64,000 nucleotides of DNA, from NCBI RefSeq assembly GCF_000820045.1, contig NZ_CDBJ01000007.1, positions 19,476 to 83,475 of the forward strand, in the 5' to 3' direction. The position numbers and the translations under genes were made by a program. The notes beneath the pieces are model-generated. The model was not told the origin of the DNA, ran no database searches, and saw only the letters and a list, made by a program, of their open reading frames with translations. Of this stretch, positions 54,303 through 62,595 are shown piece after piece; the first letter of the stretch is position 1, and the number at the start of each line of letters is the position of its first letter. The DNA is from Aeromonas rivuli. Lineage in GTDB: Bacteria > Pseudomonadota > Gammaproteobacteria > Enterobacterales > Aeromonadaceae.

Positions 54303-55278
54303 CCATCACGTCGAAGTACTGCGCCAGAGCTTGACGTGGCTGGCCCAGGGCAAAAGCGTCTGGCTGTGCAGCATAGTGGCCACCTATGGCTCGGCCCCTC
54401 GTCCCAGGGGGGCACTGTTTGCCACCGATGGTCTCTGTCGCAGCGGCTCCATCTCCGGTGGCTGCATCGAGGATGCCTTCGTCGAGAAGCTGGCCAGAGG
54501 AGAACATGACGCCCCCCTGAGCCTGCTCGACTATGGCTCCCACCTGACCCCGGATGGCAGCCAGTTCGAGTTGCCTTGCGGAGGCAGTATCCAGCTATTG
54601 GTCGAGCACCTGATGCCAGGGGATGAGGCCACCCAAGACTTGAATAGGTGGCTGGCCTTGCAGCAAGGCGCCACCTCCTTCGTGCGAGAGGTTCGCATTG
54701 CGCAAAGGGAGAGGACCTACCTGAGCGGCGAACGCCTTTGCGGGGACGAGCCAGGGGTAGTCCGCCTCGCCTATGCCCAGCGCTGGCGCCTGCTGCTGCT
54801 GGGGATCAGTCAGGTGAGCGAGCAGGTGGCCAGGCTCGGACAGGCCGCCGGCTTCGAGGTCTTGCTCTGCGATACCCGCGAAGCTTACCGATCCGACTGG
54901 CACTGGGGACCCGAGCAGGGGGGCATAGCGGTGCAGTGGTGCGATCCCGAACGTTTCGTCGAGCGTCACGCCACAGCCCAGAGCGCCGTGCTCGCCCTGG
55001 CCCACGACCCCCGCATCGATGACGCCGGGTTGATGGCGGGGCTCGAATCCGACGCCTTCTACCTGGGCGCCATGGGCTCGGTACGCACCAGCGAGCGCCG
55101 ACTGGAGCGATTGCAACGGATAGGGGATAGCAGCCAGGCGCAGCTGGCGCGGATCCATGCCCCCATCGGACTGCCCATCGGCAGCAAGTCCCCGATCGAA
55201 ATCGCCATTGCCACCCTGGCCGAGGTGATCGCCGTCCGCCATGGCATCCGCATGAGGCTCAGGCAAGATGCAACCTGA
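54295..55278 (+). CDS. XdhC/CoxI-family molybdenum hydroxylase maturation protein
   Basis: Cytoplasmic factor that inserts the sulfurated molybdenum cofactor into the hydroxylase. It has 327 residues from ATG 54295, overlapping the cytochrome stop by 8 bp. The N-terminal XdhC_CoxI domain has SIVATYGSAPRPRGALF and SISGGCIEDAF. The C-terminal Rossmann domain has FYLGAMGSVRTSERRLERL and the conserved ending IGLPIGSKSPIEIAIATLAEVIAV. It overlaps the following gene by 11 bp. Confidence 0.92.
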   Translation: MSDHHVEVLRQSLTWLAQGKSVWLCSIVATYGSAPRPRGALFATDGLCRSGSISGGCIEDAFVEKLARGEHDAPLSLLDYGSHLTPDGSQFELPCGGSIQLLVEHLMPGDEATQDLNRWLALQQGATSFVREVRIAQRERTYLSGERLCGDEPGVVRLAYAQRWRLLLLGISQVSEQVARLGQAAGFEVLLCDTREAYRSDWHWGPEQGGIAVQWCDPERFVERHATAQSAVLALAHDPRIDDAGLMAGLESDAFYLGAMGSVRTSERRLERLQRIGDSSQAQLARIHAPIGLPIGSKSPIEIAIATLAEVIAVRHGIRMRLRQDAT

Positions 55279-55834
55279 ACGAGTCGCCCTGCTGCTGGCC
55301 GCCGGTTTCTCCCGTCGCTACGGCAGTGACAAACGTCTGGCGGGTTCGCCTCCGCTGATCCTGCGCACCCTGGCGACCCTGCTCCCCAGCCATGATCGCG
55401 TACTGGTGGTGCTGCGCCGCGAAGACGAGGTGCTGCGCCGCCTGCTGGCGGACTCCGGGGCAGCGTTGACCCAGGTACCGATCGACGGCGGCCTGGGGGA
55501 CAGCCTGGCCCATGGTGTCCGTACCCTGCTCAGCCAGGATGGGCCCATCCACAGCCTGCTGGTGGTACTGGCCGACATGCCACACCTCTCCCCCGCTAGC
55601 CTCCAGGCCTTGCAGGTCGCCCAGGATGGCTGCTCGCTGGTTCGCCCCGTTTACCTGGGGGAGCAGGGCCACCCCGTCAGCTTCCCCGCCGATCTGCTGG
55701 CCGAACTGGCCCGCCTCTCTGGCGATCGAGGCGCCAAGCAGGTGCTGGATCGCCACATCGACCGGCTGATCTGTCTGACACTCAACGATCCCGGCTGTGT
55801 GCAGGATATCGACTGGCCAGACGACCCGCTCTGA
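55268..55834 (+). CDS. MocA-like molybdenum cofactor cytidylyltransferase
   Basis: NTP-transferase-fold enzyme that probably converts Mo-molybdopterin to the cytosine dinucleotide form used by xanthine dehydrogenase-family hydroxylases. It has 188 residues. The nucleotide-binding loop is VALLLAAGFSRRYGSDKRL, the metal-binding Asp is in LLVVLADMPHLS, and GGLGDSLAHGVR is conserved. It is the last gene of the operon, beside XdhC as is usual. The cofactor type is inferred from family and context. Confidence 0.88.
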   Translation: MQPERVALLLAAGFSRRYGSDKRLAGSPPLILRTLATLLPSHDRVLVVLRREDEVLRRLLADSGAALTQVPIDGGLGDSLAHGVRTLLSQDGPIHSLLVVLADMPHLSPASLQALQVAQDGCSLVRPVYLGEQGHPVSFPADLLAELARLSGDRGAKQVLDRHIDRLICLTLNDPGCVQDIDWPDDPL

Positions 55835-55918
55835 CCGGCCAATCCTCTGGGGCAACATTTCCCGCACCTTTCACTCCATCCCCGCCAGACTCCGTCCGGC
55901 GCCCCCTGCACGACAGAT

Positions 55919-55947
55919 AAAAAAAGACCCCGCACCAGGCGGGGTTT
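55919..55947. terminator. Terminator between the molybdenum hydroxylase operon and chb
   Basis: ACCCCGC-ACCAG-GCGGGGT is followed by TT on the plus strand; on the minus strand the U-tract is longer (complement of AAAAAAA), so it mainly terminates the chb transcript. Confidence 0.8.
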
Positions 55948-55981
55948 CAAGATGAAAAATCAAAACAGACTCACACACAAC

Positions 55982-56060
55982 AAAGGTTCACACGCACAGT
56001 CAACCTTTCCCAAAGCCGATGGCAGATCGACCTTGGGAAAGGTGGGTCTTGCGACCCACC
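55982..56060 (-). promoter_or_regulatory. Structured chb 3' region with competing RNA stems
   Basis: Beginning about 22 nt after the chb stop on the minus strand: a perfect 8-bp stem (56041-56060), an 11-bp stem joining 56003-56013 with 56033-56043, and a 7-bp stem joining 55982-55988 with 56002-56008. They share bases, so they are mutually exclusive. A terminator follows at 55919-55947. Confidence 0.5.
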
Positions 56061-56082
56061 CGGTGTCAACGGTCAGCAACCA

Positions 56083-58746
56083 TCAGTTCAGTTCGGTGAC
56101 GCGGCCAGTGCGCTTGCCATCGAAACTGGTGGTGCGCAGCCAGACCTTGCCAGTCACGGTCGGCTTGGCCGCCGCGTCATAGGCGTTCCAGTGCTTGCCA
56201 TCCAGGCTGTACTGGATGGGCAGACCCGGCAAGTCCACGTTCGCATTGAGCACGCCGTCAACGACCCTGGCGCCCGGCACAGAGAGACGATATTCGACGC
56301 CCTGGAGATCCAGTTTCGGCAACTGGCGCTGGCCCAGCAGGTTGGCAAAGCGGTTCCACTCCTTGGCCAGGGTCGCCTTGTTGACGAACTGGGTCTCGCC
56401 GGAGAACTCGCGGCCCTTCACGTAGGGCAGCTCGAAACCACCTTTGTGCCAGGCACGCTCGGCCACCGAGAAGATGCGCGGATAGACCATGTACTCATAC
56501 TGGGCATCGGTGCGGACCGTCTCGCTCCACAGCTGGCCGGACATGCCCTTGAACTTGACCGCATCCTGATCGCCCTTGGCGACGAAGGCATTGCCATCCC
56601 GGTCGACCGAGGTCTCGGCGTTCTGCGGCAAGTTTTCCGGGGCGAAGGCGAACACCTTGCGGGTGTCGTTGAAGCGGGTCGCCCAGTAGTAGCCGCGCTC
56701 GGCCGGGTGTACCTCGTTCGGGAAGTCGAAGTAGAGGTAGTCCGGGTTGGAGAGCACCACCTCATAGCCCTTGTGCGCCCACTTCATCGCCTCGTTGAAG
56801 CCGCCCCAGTAGAGGGTTTCCCAGAAGTTGACCCGGGTCTTCTCGGTGGCGAAATCCTTGGCGCTGTTCGCGTACTTCAGACCATCTTCCCACGCCTGCA
56901 GGGTGGAGAAGCCGTGGCCCTTGACCATCTCGCTCACTTCCTTGGCGAAATAGACAGGCAGCTCCTGCACATCGGCAATCTTGCCGTCGGCGATCATCTT
57001 CTGGCACAGGGGGGACTTGCCAAACGGCTTGTCCTGCTTGCTCCAGTCGGTATTGCCCTTCCAGGCCACCAGATCGGCGGGCTTGGTGGTGGCCGGATCC
57101 TGATAACCCCCGCCCAGCATGATGTTTTTCGCCTCGTCACCGCCATAGTGCCAGGCGGTCAGCGGCTGGCCGGCGGCCTGGTGCATCTGGGCCACTTCAT
57201 CCATCACCTTGGCGACGAAGGTGGCGGCACCTGGCTGGCAGGGGTTGATGAAGGACATCTTGTCGTAGAACTGCACCGAGGTGATGTTGGAGCTATCGGC
57301 CGGATCGGTCAGGCGATACTGGTTCGCTTCGGTTTCTTTACCCTCGGCCATCAGCCGCTGGTAGCGCGCTTCCATGGATACCACGGCGGCACGGGCATGG
57401 GCCGGCATGTTGATCTCCGGCACCACGGTCACGCCGCGCGCCTTGGCGTAGCGCACCAGCTCGATGTAATCCGCCTTGCTGTAGAAGCCGGAACCCTGGT
57501 TGTCCGCAGCCGGACCCGAGCCCAGCTGCGGCAGCAGACACTTGGTTTCGGACAAGTCGTGGCAACGCTCGGCACCGACCTCGGTCAGCTCCGGCAAACC
57601 GGGGATCTCGAGGCGCCAGCCCTCATCGTTGGTCAATCCCAGATGCAGCACGTTGAGCTTGGTGGCCGACATCTGATCGATCAGCTTGTGCAGGGTCTGC
57701 GGGGTTCTGAAGTGGCGGGCCACGTCGGTCTGCATGCCGCGGTATTCGAAGCGCGGTGCATCCTCGACGCTCATCTGGCTGACCCGCTTGTCATCGACCC
57801 CTATCAGGGAGATGAGGGACTGGGCTCCCCAGAAGGCGCCATTGACGTCGTGACCACGGATGATGGCGCCATCCTTGCCGATGTCGAGCTGATAGCCTTC
57901 GGCCTGTTTGACCTTGCTGCCGAGCTTGATGGTCACGGGATAGCCGGTGTCGGAGAGGGTGACACCCAGCTTGGTCAGTTGCGCCTTGATGGCATCAGCG
58001 CGATCGGTCGGCAGGTCCAGGGTATCGAGCTTGATGCTGGCGAGATCCACCTGCGGACCCACCTTGATGAGCTGTTTTGCCGGGGTCGGCAGTATCTGGT
58101 TATCGATCTGCTGTGCAGAGAGCAGCGTGCTGGTGCGGTTGGCCTCATAACGGGTCTGCGCATTCATCAGAACGTTGTTGTCATCCTTGGTGCGCTTCCA
58201 GCCATCGGCCGGCATCGGCTTCTCATAGCTGGTGGCATCATCGATGTTGCTCATGCTGGCGATCACCTTGGGTTCGGCACCCTCGGCGGAGACATACCAG
58301 CTCGGCATGATGTCAGATTCGAACAGTACCCAATACTCCACCACCAAAGGCACTTCGACAGTGACATCCTTGGCAAAACCCTGGAACTTGTCGGTGGGGG
58401 TCAGGCGATAGAGGTCGCCGGTCAGATGCTCGATGGCAAACTGATCGTTGTCGACCCGTTGAATGCGACGGATGGAGGAGACGTAGATCTCCCAATCCTT
58501 GGAATTAACGTCTGCGCCCTGATTGGTCAGGTGCAGTTTGGCCACGCCACAGCTGGCCCATTCAGAACCTAGCGCCTGGCAATCCAGACCGGCTCCGGCA
58601 CCATCATTGGTGACGACTTCGTACTTGACGACGAGGTTGCTGGCGAGGGAATCGACCAGGGCCTGGTTGGCGGCATCGACGGCCATGGCAGGCGCGGCAA
58701 AAACGCCAGACATAGCGAGGGCTAAGAGAGAGATTTTGAGTGTCAT
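56083..58746 (-). CDS. chb: Beta-N-acetylhexosaminidase (chitobiase), GH20
   Basis: Cleaves chitobiose and other chitin oligomers to GlcNAc in the periplasm or outside the cell. From ATG 58746 it has 887 residues, similar to Vibrio and Serratia chitobiases; in-frame codons upstream run into the nagE end. The signal peptide is ISLLALAMSGVFAAPAMA. Order: CHB_HEX carbohydrate-binding domain (about 30-190), GH20b domain, GH20 catalytic barrel with FEYRGMQTDVARHF and the catalytic Asp537-Glu538 pair in WHYGGDEAKN, then a C-terminal CHB_HEX_C Ig-like domain. It lies 141 bp downstream of nagE and is likely co-transcribed. Confidence 0.94.
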   Translation of the reverse strand: MTLKISLLALAMSGVFAAPAMAVDAANQALVDSLASNLVVKYEVVTNDGAGAGLDCQALGSEWASCGVAKLHLTNQGADVNSKDWEIYVSSIRRIQRVDNDQFAIEHLTGDLYRLTPTDKFQGFAKDVTVEVPLVVEYWVLFESDIMPSWYVSAEGAEPKVIASMSNIDDATSYEKPMPADGWKRTKDDNNVLMNAQTRYEANRTSTLLSAQQIDNQILPTPAKQLIKVGPQVDLASIKLDTLDLPTDRADAIKAQLTKLGVTLSDTGYPVTIKLGSKVKQAEGYQLDIGKDGAIIRGHDVNGAFWGAQSLISLIGVDDKRVSQMSVEDAPRFEYRGMQTDVARHFRTPQTLHKLIDQMSATKLNVLHLGLTNDEGWRLEIPGLPELTEVGAERCHDLSETKCLLPQLGSGPAADNQGSGFYSKADYIELVRYAKARGVTVVPEINMPAHARAAVVSMEARYQRLMAEGKETEANQYRLTDPADSSNITSVQFYDKMSFINPCQPGAATFVAKVMDEVAQMHQAAGQPLTAWHYGGDEAKNIMLGGGYQDPATTKPADLVAWKGNTDWSKQDKPFGKSPLCQKMIADGKIADVQELPVYFAKEVSEMVKGHGFSTLQAWEDGLKYANSAKDFATEKTRVNFWETLYWGGFNEAMKWAHKGYEVVLSNPDYLYFDFPNEVHPAERGYYWATRFNDTRKVFAFAPENLPQNAETSVDRDGNAFVAKGDQDAVKFKGMSGQLWSETVRTDAQYEYMVYPRIFSVAERAWHKGGFELPYVKGREFSGETQFVNKATLAKEWNRFANLLGQRQLPKLDLQGVEYRLSVPGARVVDGVLNANVDLPGLPIQYSLDGKHWNAYDAAAKPTVTGKVWLRTTSFDGKRTGRVTELN

Positions 58747-58887
58747 AACTGCTGCTCTTGGTTGAAGTAAAGATTGGAATTGCTTGGCTTTTTTTATGGT
58801 GGGCCCCATAGGCGGGGCCCTATTTATGTCAACAATGGACTTAGGCTTGAGCGGACGGGCAGGAGGAGGCGCCCGTCCGGGTAACAC

Positions 58888-60342
58888 TTAACGCAGGGAC
58901 TTCATCTCACCGGCAATGATCTCGGCCAAGGGGCCCAGAATCACTTGCAGGTTCTGTTCACCCAGCTTGACCACACCGGCGGCGCCGAGGGCCTTGAGCT
59001 GACGCTCATCGACGATGCTGCGGTCTTTCAGGGTCAGGCGCAGACGGGTGATGCAGGCATCGATAGTGACCAGGTTGTCATGACCACCCAGCACTTCCAG
59101 ATACTGCTTGGCCAGCTCGGTACGGTCAGTTATCTCGGCTCTGGCCGGGATGGCTTCGTCGTCTTCACGGCCCGGGGTCTTCAAGTTCAGCTTGACGATG
59201 ACCAGACGGAACACGCTGTAGTAGATGCCGAAGAACACCAGACCTTGCAGCAGCAACATGTACCAGTTGACGGCCAGCGGGTTACGGCTGGAGAGCACCA
59301 TGTCCACCAGACCGGCACTGAAACCGAAACCGGCAATCCAGTGCATGCTGGCCGCGATGAACACGGAGATACCAGTCAGTACGGCGTGGATCACGTAGAG
59401 CACGGGGGCCACGAACATGAAGGAGAATTCGAGGGGCTCGGTCACACCGGTGAAGAAGGCAGCGAAGGCGGCTGCGATCATGATGGAGGCGACCTTCTCT
59501 TTGTTCTCTTTCTTGGCGGTGTGGTAGATGGCCAGGGCGGCGCCCGGCAGACCGAACATCATGATGGGGAAGAAGCCAGCCTGGTACATACCAGTCACAC
59601 CGGCAACCGCTTTACCGGCATCGATGGAGCTCTGACCGCCCAGGAAGTTCGGGATGTCGTTGATGCCAGCCACGTCGAACCAGAATACGGAGTTCAGGGC
59701 GTGGTGCAGACCGATCGGGATCAGCAGACGGTTGAAGAAGGCGTAGATACCGGCACCGGTAGAGCCCATGCCGACGATGGACTCGCCGAAGTGAACCAGA
59801 CCACCGTAGATGACAGGCCAGACAGCCATCAGCACGAAGGAGACCGCCATCATGACCACGGAGGTGATGATGGGAACCAGGCGACGGCCGGAGAAGAAGG
59901 CCAGCGCCTTGTGCAGCTCGACGCTGCTGAAGCGGTTGTACAGCTCAGCCGCGATGACACCGGTCAGGATACCGATGAACTGGTTGCTGATCTTGCCAAA
60001 GGCAGCAGGAACCTGCTCGAGCGGGATACCTTGCAGCTGGGCAACAGCGCCCGGGCTCAGCAAGGTGGTGACCACCAGGAAACCGACCAGGCCGGCCAGG
60101 GCGGCGGAACCATCTTTATCCTTGGACATACCGTAAGCGACACCAACCGCAAACAGGATCGGCATGCTGTCGATGATGGCGGCACCGGCCTTGATCAGGA
60201 ACGCGGCCAGAGGGCTGCCGCCACCCCAACCATTCGGGTCAATCCAGTAACCTATGCCCATCAGGATCGCTGCGGCAGGCAATACCGCTACCGGCACCAT
60301 CAGGGCACGGCCGATCTTCTGTAAATAACCGAGAATGTTCAC
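58888..60342 (-). CDS. nagE: PTS N-acetylglucosamine transporter IICB
   Basis: Inner-membrane PTS permease that imports and phosphorylates GlcNAc to GlcNAc-6-phosphate. It has 484 residues from GTG 60342 preceded by GGAGAGGAG. About ten membrane segments form the IIC domain (ILMGIGYWIDPNGW, MMFGLPGAALAIYH, FFTGVTEPLEFSFMF). The IIB domain follows with phosphocysteine Cys430 in IDACITRLRLTL. Unlike E. coli NagE (648 residues) there is no IIA domain, so a separate IIA (such as Crr) must donate phosphate. Divergent from nagB. Confidence 0.94.
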   Translation of the reverse strand: MNILGYLQKIGRALMVPVAVLPAAAILMGIGYWIDPNGWGGGSPLAAFLIKAGAAIIDSMPILFAVGVAYGMSKDKDGSAALAGLVGFLVVTTLLSPGAVAQLQGIPLEQVPAAFGKISNQFIGILTGVIAAELYNRFSSVELHKALAFFSGRRLVPIITSVVMMAVSFVLMAVWPVIYGGLVHFGESIVGMGSTGAGIYAFFNRLLIPIGLHHALNSVFWFDVAGINDIPNFLGGQSSIDAGKAVAGVTGMYQAGFFPIMMFGLPGAALAIYHTAKKENKEKVASIMIAAAFAAFFTGVTEPLEFSFMFVAPVLYVIHAVLTGISVFIAASMHWIAGFGFSAGLVDMVLSSRNPLAVNWYMLLLQGLVFFGIYYSVFRLVIVKLNLKTPGREDDEAIPARAEITDRTELAKQYLEVLGGHDNLVTIDACITRLRLTLKDRSIVDERQLKALGAAGVVKLGEQNLQVILGPLAEIIAGEMKSLR

Positions 60343-60361
60343 GGCTCCTCTCCTTAGTAAG

Positions 60362-60397
60362 TGTTTTTCTATGAGTTAATGTTTTTCTATAAATTAA
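60362..60397. repeat. Tandem 18-bp repeat in the nagE leader
   Basis: TGTTTTTCTATGAGTTAA (60362-60379) is followed directly by TGTTTTTCTATAAATTAA (60380-60397), two differences in 18. On the minus strand this is the nagE leader, just upstream of its ribosome site. Confidence 0.75.
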
Positions 60398-60453
60398 GTG
60401 CTTATTACGTTCAACGCATAAGCCATCAAGGCTTGATTGGCAGTCTAGGTCTT

Positions 60454-60477
60454 TTATTTCGCTTCGCAAATTAATAA
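60454..60477. promoter_or_regulatory. NagC operator 1 (nagE side)
   Basis: TTATTT-N12-AATAA with internal CGC/GCAAA symmetry (TTATTTCGCTTCGCAAAT...) closely follows the E. coli NagC operator pattern. It lies between divergent nagE and nagB. Confidence 0.75.
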
Positions 60478-60486
60478 AGCCATAAT

Positions 60487-60502
60487 CGTGATCATTATCA
60501 CC
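60487..60502. promoter_or_regulatory. CRP site in the nagE-nagB region
   Basis: CGTGATCATTATCACC matches TGTGA-N6-TCACA at eight of ten positions. It lies between the two NagC-like operators, as in E. coli. Confidence 0.65.
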
Positions 60503-60548
60503 CAAACGACATAAAGTTAGCGGATAGATGTGGCTTAGTTTCCAATCT

Positions 60549-60572
60549 TTATTTACGCTATGAAACAACTAA
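60549..60572. promoter_or_regulatory. NagC operator 2 (nagB side)
   Basis: Starts TTATTT and shares about 13 of 24 positions with operator 1 in the same register. It starts exactly 95 bp after operator 1, close to nine helical turns, so a NagC loop is geometrically possible. Confidence 0.5.
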
Positions 60573-60634
60573 GATTTGCCATTACGTCTTACCATCGTGC
60601 CCATGCCGGTGACAACAAACTAGAGGTACTCGAA

Positions 60635-61435
60635 ATGCGTCTGATCCCACTCAAGTCAGCCAGCCAAGTCGGTCTGTGGTCTGCCCGTTACATTGTCGAT
60701 CGCATCAACGCTTTCCAGCCGACCGCCGAGCGCCCCTTCGTACTGGGTCTGCCCACGGGCGGCACGCCGCTCAATACCTACAAGCGTCTGATTGAGTTGC
60801 ATAAAGCGGGTGAGGTCAGCTTCGAGCACGTGGTGACCTTCAACATGGACGAGTACGTTGGCCTGGCCGAGGAGCATCCCGAGTCCTACCACAGCTTCAT
60901 GCACAACAACTTCTTCAGTCACGTCAACATTCGCCCGGAAAACATCAACATCCTCAATGGCAATGCCGCGGATCTGGTGGCCGAGTGCAAACGCTACGAA
61001 GACAAAATCAAGTCCTACGGCCGCATTCATCTGTTCATGGGGGGGGTCGGCAACGATGGTCACATCGCCTTCAACGAACCGGCTTCTTCTCTGGCGTCCC
61101 GCACCCGGGTCAAGACCCTGACCGAAGATACCCGCATCGCCAACTCCCGCTTCTTCGGTGGCGACATGGAGCAGGTGCCCAAACTGGCCCTGACCGTGGG
61201 CGTGGGTACCCTGATGGATGCCGAGGAGATCCTGATCCTGGTGATAGGTCACGGCAAGGCCCTGGCCCTGCAAGCGGCCGTCGAAGGTTGCGTCAACCAC
61301 ATGTGGACCATCTCCACCCTGCAACTGCATCCCAAGGGCATGATGGTGTGCGACGAGCCCTCCACCATGGAGTTGAAAGTCAAGACTGTCCGCTATTTCC
61401 AGCAGCTGGAAGCGGACAACATCGGTCGTCTGTGA
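60635..61435 (+). CDS. nagB: Glucosamine-6-phosphate deaminase
   Basis: Converts glucosamine-6-phosphate to fructose-6-phosphate and ammonia, feeding amino sugars into glycolysis. ATG 60635, preceded by AGAGGT, gives 266 residues, the E. coli length; 25 further in-frame codons upstream cross operator 2 and are rejected. Catalytic residues Asp72, Asp141, His143 and Glu148 (TFNMDEY and [14 protein letters not shown]) are at the E. coli numbers. It is the first gene of nagBAC; nagA starts 10 bp after its stop. Confidence 0.97.
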   Translation: MRLIPLKSASQVGLWSARYIVDRINAFQPTAERPFVLGLPTGGTPLNTYKRLIELHKAGEVSFEHVVTFNMDEYVGLAEEHPESYHSFMHNNFFSHVNIRPENINILNGNAADLVAECKRYEDKIKSYGRIHLFMGGVGNDGHIAFNEPASSLASRTRVKTLTEDTRIANSRFFGGDMEQVPKLALTVGVGTLMDAEEILILVIGHGKALALQAAVEGCVNHMWTISTLQLHPKGMMVCDEPSTMELKVKTVRYFQQLEADNIGRL

Positions 61436-61445
61436 GGGTAACGCC

Positions 61446-62591
61446 ATGTACGCATTGACCAACTGCACCCTCTACACCGGCAGCGAAGTGCTGACCGGCC
61501 ATGGGGTGATCATCGATGGCAACCAGATTGTCGCCATCAAGCCCCTGGCGGCGCTGCCTGCGGACGTGGCTCGCCACGATCTGGACGGCGCCAACCTGAG
61601 TGCCGGCTTTATCGACTTGCAGCTCAATGGCTGCGGCGGTGTCATGTTCAACACCGATATCACCGCCGAGACCCTGGCCACCATGCAGGCGGCCAACCTC
61701 AAATCCGGCACCACCAGCTACCTGCCGACCCTGATCACCAGTCCGGATGCGGACATGAAACAGGCGGTCGCGGTCACCCGCAGTTACATGCAGGCGCGCG
61801 CCAATGAGGTGCTGGGCGTCCATCTGGAAGGGCCCTATACCAACCTCAAGCGCAAGGGCATACACCCGGCGGATCAGATCCGCCAGCCCGCGGACGAGAT
61901 GATCGACTTCTTCTGCGCCAACGCGGATGCCATCGCCAAGATTACCCTGGCCCCGGAGCGCAACAGCCCTGAGCACATTCGTCGCCTGGTCGAGGCTGGC
62001 ATTCTGGTCTCAGCGGGTCACACCGCGGCCAGTTACGAACAGGCCATGGCCGGTTTTGAGAGCGGCATGCGCTTTGCCACTCACCTCTATAACGCCATGA
62101 CCCCGACCGTGAACGGCCGCGAGCCAGGTGTAGTCGGTGCCATCTACGACAGGGATGATGTCTACACGGGTGTCATCGTCGATGGCCATCATGTGCACTG
62201 GGCCAACGTGCGTCTCGCCCACAAGGTGCTGGGGGAGCGACTGGTGCTGGTCACCGATGCAACCGCCCCGGCCGGTGCGCCGGAAGGCTTTGAGAAATTT
62301 GATTTTTGTGGCGCCACCGTCTATTTCCGTGATGGTCAGTGCGTCGATGAGAATGGTACACTCGGCGGCTCTGCCCTCACCATGATTGAAGGGGTGGAAA
62401 ATCTGGTCAAACAGGTGGGGTTACCCCTCGCCGAAGCGCTGAGAATGGCCACCCTATACCCTGCACGCGCCATTGGATGGGACTCACGTCTCGGTAGTAT
62501 CCAGGTCGGCAAGATAGCCAACCTCACCGTCTTCGATCAGGCCTTCAAGGTCCTCGGGACCGTGGTTAACGGACACTACACACAACAGTGA
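61446..62591 (+). CDS. nagA: N-acetylglucosamine-6-phosphate deacetylase
   Basis: Deacetylates GlcNAc-6-phosphate, the product of NagE, to glucosamine-6-phosphate for NagB; by removing the NagC inducer it also shapes regulation. It has 381 residues (E. coli 382). The amidohydrolase metal and catalytic residues are Glu128 in GVHLEGPY, His192 in SAGHTAAS, His213 in [10 protein letters not shown] and Asp271 in LVTDATAP. It lies 10 bp after nagB and 4 bp before nagC. Confidence 0.97.
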   Translation: MYALTNCTLYTGSEVLTGHGVIIDGNQIVAIKPLAALPADVARHDLDGANLSAGFIDLQLNGCGGVMFNTDITAETLATMQAANLKSGTTSYLPTLITSPDADMKQAVAVTRSYMQARANEVLGVHLEGPYTNLKRKGIHPADQIRQPADEMIDFFCANADAIAKITLAPERNSPEHIRRLVEAGILVSAGHTAASYEQAMAGFESGMRFATHLYNAMTPTVNGREPGVVGAIYDRDDVYTGVIVDGHHVHWANVRLAHKVLGERLVLVTDATAPAGAPEGFEKFDFCGATVYFRDGQCVDENGTLGGSALTMIEGVENLVKQVGLPLAEALRMATLYPARAIGWDSRLGSIQVGKIANLTVFDQAFKVLGTVVNGHYTQQ

Positions 62592-62595
62592 CATC

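Noticed and set aside
60239..60568. 109-codon minus-strand frame with a repeated YRKTLTHRKTLTKE segment
   Set aside because: The repeat is just the tandem 18-bp DNA repeat of the nagE leader translated; the frame overlaps operators and the nagE start.
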